A DNA stretch of 5,518 nt from an archaeon (GTDB taxonomy: Archaea; Methanobacteriota; Methanobacteria; Methanobacteriales; Methanobacteriaceae): assembly GCA_024409145.1 (NCBI GenBank), contig JAKSUF010000112.1, positions 1-5,518 on the forward strand. Direction: 5' to 3'. The notes beneath the pieces were generated by a model. It worked only from the letters and a program-made list of their open reading frames with translations. It made no database searches and was not told where the DNA came from. Position 1 is the first letter of the stretch. Every line of letters begins with the position of its first letter. Below are positions 1 through 5,424 of the stretch, piece after piece. Made by a program: the position numbers and the translations under genes.

Positions 1-2
1 GT

Positions 3-494
3 TTAGTTAGTAAACTATATGGGTCATCTAATTATAAAGTTATTAATTATATTTTGGGTGAAGATGGTTTTGTTGTTAATTATTTGAATAATGGTTTTAG
101 AACTATGAGTACTCTTTTAAATTATAATAACTATAAAGACATATATGATAATGCTGTTAGCTTTTATAATACTGCCAAACCGATTGCTAAGAAAGTTGTT
201 AGTAAAATTTCCAGTGCTATTAAATCAGTTACTAAAACTGCAACTAAAACTTTAAAATCTGTTGCAAAAAAAGCATCTAATTTAGTTAAATCAGTTACTA
301 AAAAAGCAGTAAAAACTGTGAAAAAAGCAGTAAAGAAAGTTGTTAAAACTGTTAAAAAAACCGTTCGAAAAACTGTTAAAACTGTTAAAAAAGTAGTGAG
401 AGTTGTTAAAAAAACAGCACAAAAAATAGTTAAAAAAGTTAAAAGCGCTTATAACTACATATCAAAAGGTATTAGCAAACTAAGATTTTGGTAA
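3..494 (+). CDS. Partial protein (5' end outside window) with long acid-free Lys/Val/Thr-rich C-terminal tail
   Basis: I do not recognise this protein. The reading frame is open to the left edge, with 17 codons before the first possible start (TTG at 54), so I read it as the 3' end of a longer gene. The visible N-terminal part (to about nt 170) is an ordinary mixed sequence rich in Asn and Tyr. From about nt 168 to the stop there are 108 residues containing 33 Lys and 3 Arg and no Asp or Glu. The tail is made of short degenerate units such as KKAVKTV, KKAVKKVVKTV and KKTVRKTVKTV, spaced 7 or 11 residues apart, which would put valines on one face and lysines on the other of an amphipathic helix. 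It ends in KLRFW. No membrane segment is visible. Binding to a polyanion (cell wall, nucleic acid or membrane surface) is an inference from charge. An internal start at ATG 105 is possible but has no clear ribosome binding site. Confidence 0.7.
   Translation, partial: LVSKLYGSSNYKVINYILGEDGFVVNYLNNGFRTMSTLLNYNNYKDIYDNAVSFYNTAKPIAKKVVSKISSAIKSVTKTATKTLKSVAKKASNLVKSVTKKAVKTVKKAVKKVVKTVKKTVRKTVKTVKKVVRVVKKTAQKIVKKVKSAYNYISKGISKLRFW
300..446 (+). repeat. Degenerate coding tandem repeat (Lys-Lys-x-Val units)
   Basis: The DNA repeats variants of AAAACTGTTAAAAAA with spacings near 21 and 33 nt, matching protein units of 7 and 11 residues. Codons vary between units (GTT, GTA, GTG; AAA, AAG), so the pattern is kept at the protein level more strictly than at the DNA level. 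It probably arose by slippage or unit duplication inside the gene. Confidence 0.5.
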
Positions 495-532
495 AAAAAA
501 ACAAAAAATATTATCATAAAAATTACTTCATA

Positions 533-551
533 AGAAAAAAATAATATATTT
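533..551 (+). promoter_or_regulatory. Probable archaeal BRE/TATA promoter for the 614-1532 gene pair
   Basis: An A-run (533-541, BRE-like) is followed directly by TAATATATTT (542-551). An archaeal start site would lie roughly 25 nt downstream, near 570, giving a leader of about 40 nt that contains the ribosome binding site at 602-610. The spacer is AT-rich throughout, so this is a placement by spacing rather than by a unique motif. Confidence 0.4.
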
Positions 552-601
552 TTATCTTATCCTGTAATTTTTTTTACAAACAAAATAATTAAAGTATTAA
601 T

Positions 602-610
602 GGACGTGAT
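602..610 (+). promoter_or_regulatory. Ribosome binding site deciding the start at 614
   Basis: GGACGTGAT matches the GGAGGTGAT complement of the methanogen 16S rRNA 3' end with a single mismatch, and ends 3 nt before the ATG at 614. It supports this start over internal methionines. Confidence 0.65.
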
Positions 611-613
611 TAT

Positions 614-1321
614 ATGAGTAAACCTTTTGCTTTACCTCCAGAAAGAATAGAACGAAGATTAAAAGAGGGTTTATTGGAACTAAAAAAATATGAACATATT
701 CAAGGTATGAATGAGTTAATTGATTTATTAGTTAGTTTTAGATATAATGAAAAATTAATTGAACTTTCAAAATTCGATGAAGAACGTCTTTATAAATATA
801 TCAATAGATCTAAAGTTAAAACTGTTGAAATTGCTAAAAAAGAGTTACCTGGATTAATTAGTTTTAGTGCGAGAGAAATGAGTTTTATAGCATTTACATC
901 AATTTATGAAAGTATCATTTATAATTTTATGGCGGAATTTGGTAGAAAATTAGATGAAAATGAATTTAATTCTTGTTTAAGATCTAATTTAGTTGAAAAG
1001 TTAATTTATGCACAAGATAATTTTATAAATATTGGGGATGTACATTTAGATAGAACTTATTTTAAACAATTGAAAAAAATTAAATTTAGCAAAGAAATAA
1101 AAAAATTCGATAAAATTATTTATAAAAAGTATTGGTCTTACATCACTACAGAAATGTTACTAGATTGTTCTAGATGCGCTAATATTGGAATAAGTGTTAA
1201 TTTTTTGGCAGGTTGTTATGCATTATCTAATGGACGTAATGAAGTTACTCATGAAGATATTATTAATAGTTGGATATTAACCTTAAACTTGTTTAATATG
1301 GACTTAAAACCATATATCTAA
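614..1321 (+). CDS. Unrecognised 235-residue soluble protein, first gene of a two-gene unit
   Basis: I cannot assign a family. The protein is mostly helical in appearance, basic (many Lys and Arg), and has no signal peptide or membrane segment. The first 60 residues look like a helical domain containing LKKYEHIQGMNELIDLLVSF. The last 50 residues contain the arrangement CSRCANIGISVNFLAGCYAL, then NGRNEVTHEDIINSWIL. This resembles the helical lid that follows the ATPase core in MoxR/MCM-type AAA+ proteins (A..YAL..GR..VT.EDI...), but no Walker A or B motif is present, so it is not an ATPase and the likeness may be only to a helical-bundle or histone-like fold. Three cysteines cluster there (CSRC and a third 13 residues on), too few for a confident metal site. 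The start is set by a strong ribosome binding site. The next gene starts 16 nt after the stop and is probably co-transcribed. Confidence 0.8.
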   Translation: MSKPFALPPERIERRLKEGLLELKKYEHIQGMNELIDLLVSFRYNEKLIELSKFDEERLYKYINRSKVKTVEIAKKELPGLISFSAREMSFIAFTSIYESIIYNFMAEFGRKLDENEFNSCLRSNLVEKLIYAQDNFINIGDVHLDRTYFKQLKKIKFSKEIKKFDKIIYKKYWSYITTEMLLDCSRCANIGISVNFLAGCYALSNGRNEVTHEDIINSWILTLNLFNMDLKPYI

Positions 1322-1331
1322 AGGAGTTGAT
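1321..1331 (+). promoter_or_regulatory. Strong ribosome binding site supporting the GTG start at 1338
   Basis: AAGGAGTTGAT matches AAGGAGGTGAT at 10 of 11 positions. It overlaps the last base of the upstream TAA stop (1319-1321) and lies 6 nt before GTG 1338. The in-frame TAG at 1335-1337 rules out any earlier start, so the GTG is the natural start despite being non-ATG. The overlap suggests translational coupling with the upstream gene. Confidence 0.7.
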
Positions 1332-1337
1332 TAAATA

Positions 1338-1532
1338 GTGGAATTAGAATCTAAAACTGCAATTATTTGCAGCATTATTCTTTTTATAACTTTGTTTCTA
1401 ATTTGTGTCATGATTGCTATGCTTTTATTAGGAAACTCCTTCTTCAAAATAGGAAGATGGCCTGCAATAATCGCACTCATAATCTGTTACATTATAACAA
1501 AAAAATTCTACAATTCAGTACAAAAATCTTAA
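1338..1532 (+). CDS. Small membrane protein, two transmembrane segments (64 aa)
   Basis: This 64-residue protein has two hydrophobic segments, about residues 8-31 (IICSIILFITLFLICVMIAM and following) and 42-54 (PAIIALIICYIITKK region), joined by a short loop with Lys and Arg (FFKIGRW). The C-terminus is basic (KKFYNSVQKS). The positive charges in the loop and at the C-terminus do not settle the topology. No enzyme motif is visible. It starts at GTG with an excellent ribosome binding site that touches the stop of the upstream gene, so the two genes almost certainly form one transcript. A partnership, with this protein as membrane anchor or small modulator of the soluble protein, is an inference from gene order only. 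Function unknown. Confidence 0.75.
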   Translation: MELESKTAIICSIILFITLFLICVMIAMLLLGNSFFKIGRWPAIIALIICYIITKKFYNSVQKS

Positions 1533-1556
1533 AATTTTGATTAAAAATTTAAAAAT

Positions 1557-1592
1557 TAAGAAGTATTCTTCTTATAACTATTTATCTTTTTT
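1557..1592 (+). terminator. Hairpin plus T-rich tract ending the two-gene unit
   Basis: TAAGAAG (1557-1563), loop TATT, CTTCTTA (1568-1574) forms a 7-bp perfect stem 24 nt after the stop at 1532. It is followed by a T-rich stretch with six Ts at 1587-1592. T-tracts are the main archaeal termination signal; the stem may help or protect the 3' end. Confidence 0.5.
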
Positions 1593-1600
1593 CATATGTT

Positions 1601-1622
1601 AACTCATGATTTTCTGAGTTTT
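1601..1622 (+). terminator. Second hairpin with T-run, possible backup terminator
   Basis: AACTCA (1601-1606) and TGAGTT (1615-1620) form a 6-bp stem with an 8-nt loop, followed by TT. It could act as a second terminator of the upstream unit or shield the IS from read-through. Weak on its own. Confidence 0.3.
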
Positions 1623-1648
1623 AAGATTAATATTCTATATATTTTTTA

Positions 1649-1656
1649 TAAATTTA
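1649..1656. repeat. Left 8-bp target-site duplication of the IS5-family element (TAAATTTA)
   Basis: TAAATTTA directly precedes the GGC end of the element and is repeated exactly at 2527-2534 after the GCC end. It is itself a palindrome, so it also reads as an extension of the inverted repeat. An 8-bp duplication fits the ISH1-type group of the IS5 family. Confidence 0.65.
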
Positions 1657-1673
1657 GGCTTTGTAGAAATCCT
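1657..1673. repeat. Left terminal inverted repeat of the IS5-family element
   Basis: GGCTTTGTAGAAATCCT matches the reverse complement of 2510-2526 at all 17 positions. The transposase stop codon overlaps its last base. Confidence 0.85.
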
Positions 1674-2419
1674 TATTTTTGTTGGATTTGTGTTGATCTG
1701 TAGATGTTGTAGAGTGTGTTTTTGAGTTTTGTTTCTTTGTTTGATAGTTGTTGGGTTCTGCTTCTGTTTGTTCCGTTGAATATTCTTTTTATTACGCTGA
1801 ATACTGATTCTACATTGTTTCTTTTTGTATATATTTTTTGTTTGAATTGTGTTTTGCTTTTTAGTCTGTATTTTCCTTTTTTGGCTCGTGTTTTGAGAGG
1901 TATTTGTTCTTGTGCTTTTATTTCTTCGTTTATGCATTTTCTGATTGGTTCTGTGTCGTATGCGCGGTCTGCTAGTGTGTATTTTGGTTTGTAGTGTTTT
2001 ATTTGACGTATTGCTGCGATTGCGAATCGTGTGTCGAATCTTGGGCCTCTTTGAGCTGCGAAATGAAGTATTAATCGTGTAGGAACATCTATGGAAATAT
2101 GGTTTTTTACATAGCTTTTTCTTTCTTTGCGTCTTATAATTGCGTAATATTTGTCTGCATAGTCATTTGTGAAGCCGCTTCCATCCATGGCGACGATTTC
2201 ACCATTTACTTCTGAATTAGCCAATATTATTTTATTTATTTCTTGTAATATTGCTGTTGGTAATCTTTTAAAGAATTTCTGAAGTGTTGTGAAGTGTGGA
2301 ATCTTTTTTAAATGCAAATAATTCTGTATTCTATCAGATAATGAAATTAAATCAATTATTTGGCGATATGTGCTTCGAGTGTAGGTTTTTATTGCTAAAA
2401 TGATGAATAATGCATAAAA
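1673..2419 (-). pseudogene. IS5-family DDE transposase, 5' end degenerate
   Basis: This is a DDE transposase of the IS5 family (DDE_Tnp_1-type RNase H fold), catalysing cut-and-paste movement of the surrounding IS. Counting from the only canonical start in frame (TTG at 2317, 214 residues), the catalytic residues are D45 (AMDGSGF), D117 (LADRAYD) and E170. The signature Y-x2-R-x3-E-x6-K is complete (Y163, R166, E170, K177). The TTG is unlikely to be the true start: the frame runs 34 codons further upstream, and that stretch (FYALFIILAIKTYTR, then STYRQIIDLI) reads as the expected N-terminal helical DNA-binding region, leading into LKKIPHFTTLQKF. It is stopped by TGA at 2420-2422 with no ATG, GTG or TTG between. 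Some 25-30 N-terminal residues expected in the family therefore seem lost. The gene is probably inactive, or starts at an unusual codon. The C-terminus is complete and ends at the IS boundary. Confidence 0.85.
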
Positions 2420-2509
2420 TCAAATAAAAAATTTAACGAAGATAAATTAAATTTAAAAGAAAAAATATAAATAATTAAAAAAATTTAAAAATTTTTTTCA
2501 AAAATTAAT

Positions 2510-2526
2510 AGGATTTCTACAAAGCC
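2510..2526. repeat. Right terminal inverted repeat of the IS5-family element
   Basis: AGGATTTCTACAAAGCC is the exact reverse complement of 1657-1673. Confidence 0.85.
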
Positions 2527-2534
2527 TAAATTTA
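2527..2534. repeat. Right 8-bp target-site duplication of the IS5-family element (TAAATTTA)
   Basis: Exact copy of 1649-1656, abutting the GCC end of the IS. Confidence 0.65.
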
Positions 2535-2555
2535 TAATTTTTAACCATATACTTT

Positions 2556-2562
2556 TCAAATG
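2556..2562. repeat. Left 7-bp target-site duplication of the MITE (TCAAATG)
   Basis: TCAAATG abuts the GGC end of the element at 2563 and is repeated exactly at 2749-2755 next to its GCC end. Removing one copy plus the element rejoins a plausible uninterrupted spacer. Confidence 0.7.
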
Positions 2563-2586
2563 GGCACTGTCAAAAACTATAGGGTT
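2563..2586. repeat. Left terminal inverted repeat of the MITE
   Basis: 24 bp; differs from the reverse complement of 2725-2748 only at 2566 and 2577. Confidence 0.8.
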
Positions 2587-2670
2587 TTGAATTTTTTAGA
2601 TTAATTTTTTCTTAAATAATGCTAATTAAATATTAAGTTTTTGGAGTTATTAGTATAATTTAAGACGGAT

Positions 2671-2696
2671 TTGGGATTATTTTTATATTTTCCCAA
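2671..2696. repeat. Hairpin inside the MITE
   Basis: TTGGGA (2671-2676) and TCCCAA (2691-2696) form a perfect 6-bp stem around a 14-nt A/T loop. It is one of the few GC-containing stretches of the interior. Role unknown. Confidence 0.35.
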
Positions 2697-2724
2697 GAAC
2701 TGTTTTAATTGATTCAAATTTTCT

Positions 2725-2748
2725 AACCCTATAATTTTTGACAGAGCC
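2725..2748. repeat. Right terminal inverted repeat of the MITE
   Basis: 24 bp; pairs with 2563-2586 at 22 of 24 positions. Confidence 0.8.
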
Positions 2749-2755
2749 TCAAATG
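2749..2755. repeat. Right 7-bp target-site duplication of the MITE (TCAAATG)
   Basis: Exact copy of 2556-2562. It lies 44 bp upstream of the hef start codon. Confidence 0.7.
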
Positions 2756-2765
2756 CTATATCTTA

Positions 2766-2778
2766 ATATTTAAATAAT
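2766..2778 (+). promoter_or_regulatory. Possible TATA box of hef, implying a leaderless or very short-leader mRNA
   Basis: ATATTTAAATAAT is centred about 28 nt before the ATG at 2800, the spacing expected when transcription starts at or just before the start codon. No Shine-Dalgarno-like sequence precedes the ATG, in contrast to the two strong sites at 602 and 1321. The surrounding DNA is AT-rich, so the assignment rests on spacing. Confidence 0.4.
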
Positions 2779-2799
2779 AACGAAATAAATATAATTCAT

Positions 2800-5361
2800 A
2801 TGGTTAATTATATAGAACATACTTTTATTCAACCTAATAAAGTAGAAGCAAGAGTTTATCAACAAGTCCTAGCTGCTGATGTTTTAAGAAAAGGTAATTC
2901 TTTAATTGTAGCTCCAACAGCTTTAGGTAAAACTATTATTGCTCTACTTATAGCTGCTGAAAGGTTGAAAAATGAGAAAGGTTCTAAAGTACTTATTTTA
3001 TCTCCTAGTAAACCATTAACTATTCAACATGATGAAAGTTTTAAAGAATTCTTAACAGTTCCATGTTCTTCTATTACTGGAGATGTAAAAACAGATGAGA
3101 GAGCAAAACGTTGGGAAGAATCTCAAGTTATTTGTGCAACTCCTCAAACTGTTGAATCTGATTTATTAAATGGAAGATATACTCTTGAAAATGTTTCTTT
3201 AATTGTTTTTGATGAATGTCACCATGCAACTGGTAGGTATTCTTATGTTTATTTAGCTCAAAGATATATTAAAGAATGTCAAAAACATCTTATTTTAGGT
3301 TTAACTGCTTCCCCAGGTTCTGATAGGTTTAAAATTAAAGAAGTATGTGATAATTTATTTATTCAAGATATTGTTGTTAAAAGTGAAGATGATTCTGATG
3401 TAAAACCATATTTTAATCCTATTAAGATTGATTGGGTTAAAATAGATTTAGGTAAAGAACTTGAAGAAATTAAAGACTTAATTAATAAAGCTTTAAAAGT
3501 TCGTCTTAAAGGTTTAAAATCTATGGGTGTTATTAATACAATATCTGTTAATAAAAGAGATGTTTTAAAAGCAAGAGGTAAAGTTCAAAATAGGATTGGT
3601 CGTTCTGTTAATCCTCCAAAAGAATGTTATAGGGCAATTTCTATTATAACTGCTGTGATTAATCTTCAACATTCTCTTGAACTTCTTGAAACCCAAGGAG
3701 TAGCTCCATTTAATTTATATGTTGAAAGATTAAAAAAGAAAACTACTCGTGCTGCTAAAAATCTTCGTTTAGATCCTAATTTTTCAAAAGCAGTTTTTCT
3801 TGCTAAACAAGCAGAAGAAACTGGTTTAGAACATCCTAAATTAGATAAATTAGTTGAACTTCTTAAAAAGGAGTTAGGTGCTGAAGATGGTGCTCAAACA
3901 AGATTAAGTTCTCTTAGAACAGGTCATGATGGGGATAAAAATAAGGATACTCCTAAAATAATTGTTTTTACTCAATTTAGAGATACATTAGAGATTATTT
4001 ATCAAAGATGTGAAAAAGAAGGTATTAAGAGTGTTAAATTCTATGGTCAGGGAAGCCGTGATGGTGAGAAGGGTTTAACTCAGAAAAAACAAAAAGAAAT
4101 CATAAAATCCTTTAAAATGGGGAATTATGATGTTTTATTATCTACTAGTGTAGCAGAGGAAGGTATTGATATTCCTGCAGTAGATTTAGTAATTCTATAT
4201 GAACCAGTTCCTTCTGAAGTTCGTATGATTCAAAGAAGAGGCCGTACTGGTCGTAAATCTACTGGTCGTATGAAAGTTTTAATAACTAATGGTACAAGAG
4301 ATGAAGGTTATTATTGGGCTAGTGTTAATAAAGAAAGACAAATGAGAAAACAATTAAAAACCAAACAAGCTATTGAAAGTTTAGAACTAAATGCTGCTGA
4401 TAGAATTGAAAGTGAAAAATCTATTAAAGTATTGGGTAAAAGAAAAACTATTCTTGATGAATCTTTAGATGCTGAAAATGAGTATATTAATTCTAATTCT
4501 GATTTTAATTCTCAAAATGAATCTATTTATGATTTAGAAGATAATCTTGAAGAAGAATCTAATATTGATTTAAATGATGCTTTAAATGATAATTTAGCTG
4601 ATAATTTAGTTGATGATTTAGGATATGATGTAGATAATAATCAAAAAGTTAATTCTGATAAGAATATAAAGTTTAATTTAAAAAATAATTCTAGACCTGT
4701 TGTTTATGCAGATTCAAGAGAAGGTAATTCTAAAGTTCTTAGAGATTTAGATACTATTGGAGTTGATGTCAAGATACAAACAATGGCAGTGGCAGATTAT
4801 CAAATTACTGAAGAGGTAGCTATTGAACGTAAAACTGCTAAAGACTTTGTAGATTCTATTGTTGATAAAAGGTTATTTAAACAAGCAAGAATGATGCAAG
4901 AAGAGTTTAAAAAACCAATTTTAATTCTTGAAGGTGATGATTTTTACTCTGGATTTATTAATCCTGATGCTATAAGAGGATCAATTGCATCTATTGCTCT
5001 TGATTTTGGAATAACAATAATTCCTACAAGAAACTCTGAAGATACTGCTGCAATGATTAAAAGAATGGCTATTCGAGAACAAAAAGGTGAAAAACGTAGT
5101 GTTTCAGTTAGAACTGAGAAGAAACCTCAAAATCTCTGGGAGCAACAATTATTTATCATTGAATCCTTACCAAATATTGGACCAGTTAATGCTAAAAACT
5201 TACTTACTCACTTTGGTTCTATAGAAGAAATCATGAATGCAAGTGAAAGTAAATTACAAGAAGTTGAAGGTATAGGTAAAAAAATTTCAGAGAATATTAG
5301 AAAAGTAATTGAAAGTAAATATTTAGATTTCAAAACTGATAAAAATCAGAAAAAACTATAA
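2800..5361 (+). CDS. hef: Hef: archaeal XPF/FANCM-type helicase and structure-specific endonuclease
   Basis: Hef unwinds and cuts branched DNA (stalled forks, flaps, nicked junctions) in replication-fork repair. It belongs to the FANCM/XPF/Mus81 group. Of 853 residues, about 1-500 form an SF2 helicase: motif I APTALGKT (38-45), Ib ATPQT (113-117), II DECHH (138-142), III LTASPG (168-173), IV IVFTQF (388-393), V STSVAEEGIDIP (448-459), VI QRRGRTGR (478-485). The region between III and IV contains the family's insertion domain plus a hydrophilic loop (about 360-385). Residues about 550-630 are an Asp/Asn-rich, probably disordered linker. The XPF nuclease follows: DSRE (638-641), ADY (665-667) and the ERKx3D core (E676, R677, K678, D682). 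Two helix-hairpin-helix motifs close it (LPNIGP near 790, VEGIGKK near 822). All catalytic residues are present. The start is the first ATG after a stop at 2764, and YIEHTFIQPN is a typical Hef N-terminus. It appears to be transcribed alone. Confidence 0.97.
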   Translation: MVNYIEHTFIQPNKVEARVYQQVLAADVLRKGNSLIVAPTALGKTIIALLIAAERLKNEKGSKVLILSPSKPLTIQHDESFKEFLTVPCSSITGDVKTDERAKRWEESQVICATPQTVESDLLNGRYTLENVSLIVFDECHHATGRYSYVYLAQRYIKECQKHLILGLTASPGSDRFKIKEVCDNLFIQDIVVKSEDDSDVKPYFNPIKIDWVKIDLGKELEEIKDLINKALKVRLKGLKSMGVINTISVNKRDVLKARGKVQNRIGRSVNPPKECYRAISIITAVINLQHSLELLETQGVAPFNLYVERLKKKTTRAAKNLRLDPNFSKAVFLAKQAEETGLEHPKLDKLVELLKKELGAEDGAQTRLSSLRTGHDGDKNKDTPKIIVFTQFRDTLEIIYQRCEKEGIKSVKFYGQGSRDGEKGLTQKKQKEIIKSFKMGNYDVLLSTSVAEEGIDIPAVDLVILYEPVPSEVRMIQRRGRTGRKSTGRMKVLITNGTRDEGYYWASVNKERQMRKQLKTKQAIESLELNAADRIESEKSIKVLGKRKTILDESLDAENEYINSNSDFNSQNESIYDLEDNLEEESNIDLNDALNDNLADNLVDDLGYDVDNNQKVNSDKNIKFNLKNNSRPVVYADSREGNSKVLRDLDTIGVDVKIQTMAVADYQITEEVAIERKTAKDFVDSIVDKRLFKQARMMQEEFKKPILILEGDDFYSGFINPDAIRGSIASIALDFGITIIPTRNSEDTAAMIKRMAIREQKGEKRSVSVRTEKKPQNLWEQQLFIIESLPNIGPVNAKNLLTHFGSIEEIMNASESKLQEVEGIGKKISENIRKVIESKYLDFKTDKNQKKL

Positions 5362-5400
5362 TTTTTATTATTAATTTTTTATATTCTTATTTCTTACTAC
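5362..5400 (+). terminator. T-rich tract downstream of hef
   Basis: The spacer after the hef stop contains repeated T-runs (five Ts at 5364-5368, six at 5376-5381, TTATTTCTTACT after). There is no clear hairpin. T-tracts suffice for archaeal termination, and a converging gene lies just beyond. Confidence 0.4.
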
Positions 5401-5406
5401 TTATTA

Positions 5407-5424
5407 GACACTTTCAAAAACTTT
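5407..5424. repeat. Putative terminal inverted repeat of an element extending past the right edge
   Basis: GACACTTTCAAAAACTTT agrees with the left MITE end (2563-2580) at 15 of 18 positions, in the same outer-to-inner orientation. The TGA stop of the minus-strand reading frame lies inside it, as is common at IS ends. The partner end would be outside the window. Confidence 0.45.

Larger units (their letters stand above)
1657..2526 (-). mobile_element. IS5-family insertion sequence, 870 bp
   Basis: The element has perfect terminal inverted repeats beginning GGCTTTGTAGAAATCC (1657-1672, continuing to 1673) matched by the reverse complement at 2510-2526. With the palindromic flanks the identity spans 28 bp (1646-1673 against 2510-2537). 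Exact 8-bp duplications flank it. It carries a single minus-strand transposase whose TAA stop (1673-1675) touches the inner edge of the left repeat. The ends resemble those of the IS5/IS903 type (GGCTTTGT...). About 85 bp between the right repeat and the recognisable coding sequence is almost pure A/T with stops in all frames. Perfect ends and duplication indicate recent insertion. Confidence 0.88.
2563..2748. mobile_element. MITE-like non-autonomous element, 186 bp
   Basis: The 24-bp ends 2563-2586 and 2725-2748 are inverted repeats with 22 of 24 positions matching; the outer part reads GGCACTGTCAAAAACTAT on the left and GGCTCTGTCAAAAATTAT on the right. A 7-bp direct repeat (TCAAATG) flanks the element exactly. 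There is no coding frame of any size inside. The interior is AT-rich and holds a hairpin (2671-2696). Small size, paired ends, target duplication and absence of a gene define a miniature inverted-repeat transposable element that would need a transposase in trans. Its ends are unlike those of the neighbouring IS5-family element but resemble the sequence at 5407-5424 (15 of 18). Confidence 0.85.

Noticed and set aside
300..446. Repeated short units that might suggest a CRISPR array or regulatory iterons
   Set aside because: The units are in frame with a continuous coding sequence, are too short and irregular, and have no unique spacers.
495..613. Possible small RNA or leader structure in the spacer before 614
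   Set aside because: No stable stem or conserved motif beyond a TATA-like box and the ribosome binding site.
1635..1937. Minus-strand open frame of 100 codons rich in Lys, Asn, Thr and Gln
   Set aside because: It overlaps the transposase in another frame on the same strand and runs past the IS boundary; its composition is just that of A/T-rich DNA read out of frame, with no motif.
1716..1994. Plus-strand open frame of 92 codons, Phe/Leu/Ser-rich, that could pass for a membrane protein
   Set aside because: It is the antisense shadow of the transposase: the complement of Lys/Arg/Asn codons gives Phe/Leu/Ser. The catalytic signature on the minus strand shows which strand is coding.
2618..2644. 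Imperfect palindrome CTTAAATAAT...ATATTAAG inside the MITE
   Set aside because: The match is poor beyond CTTAA/TTAAG and such pairings are expected by chance in DNA this A/T-rich.
2781..2793. CGAAATAAATATA as BRE plus TATA box for hef
   Set aside because: It resembles the consensus but ends 6 nt before the ATG, which would place the transcription start inside the coding region. The box at 2766-2778 has better spacing.
4792..4800. ADY instead of the usual GDY in the XPF nuclease domain of Hef
   Set aside because: The metal-binding Asp (D666) and the whole ERKx3D core are intact, so a Gly-to-Ala change is a mild variant and not evidence of lost activity.
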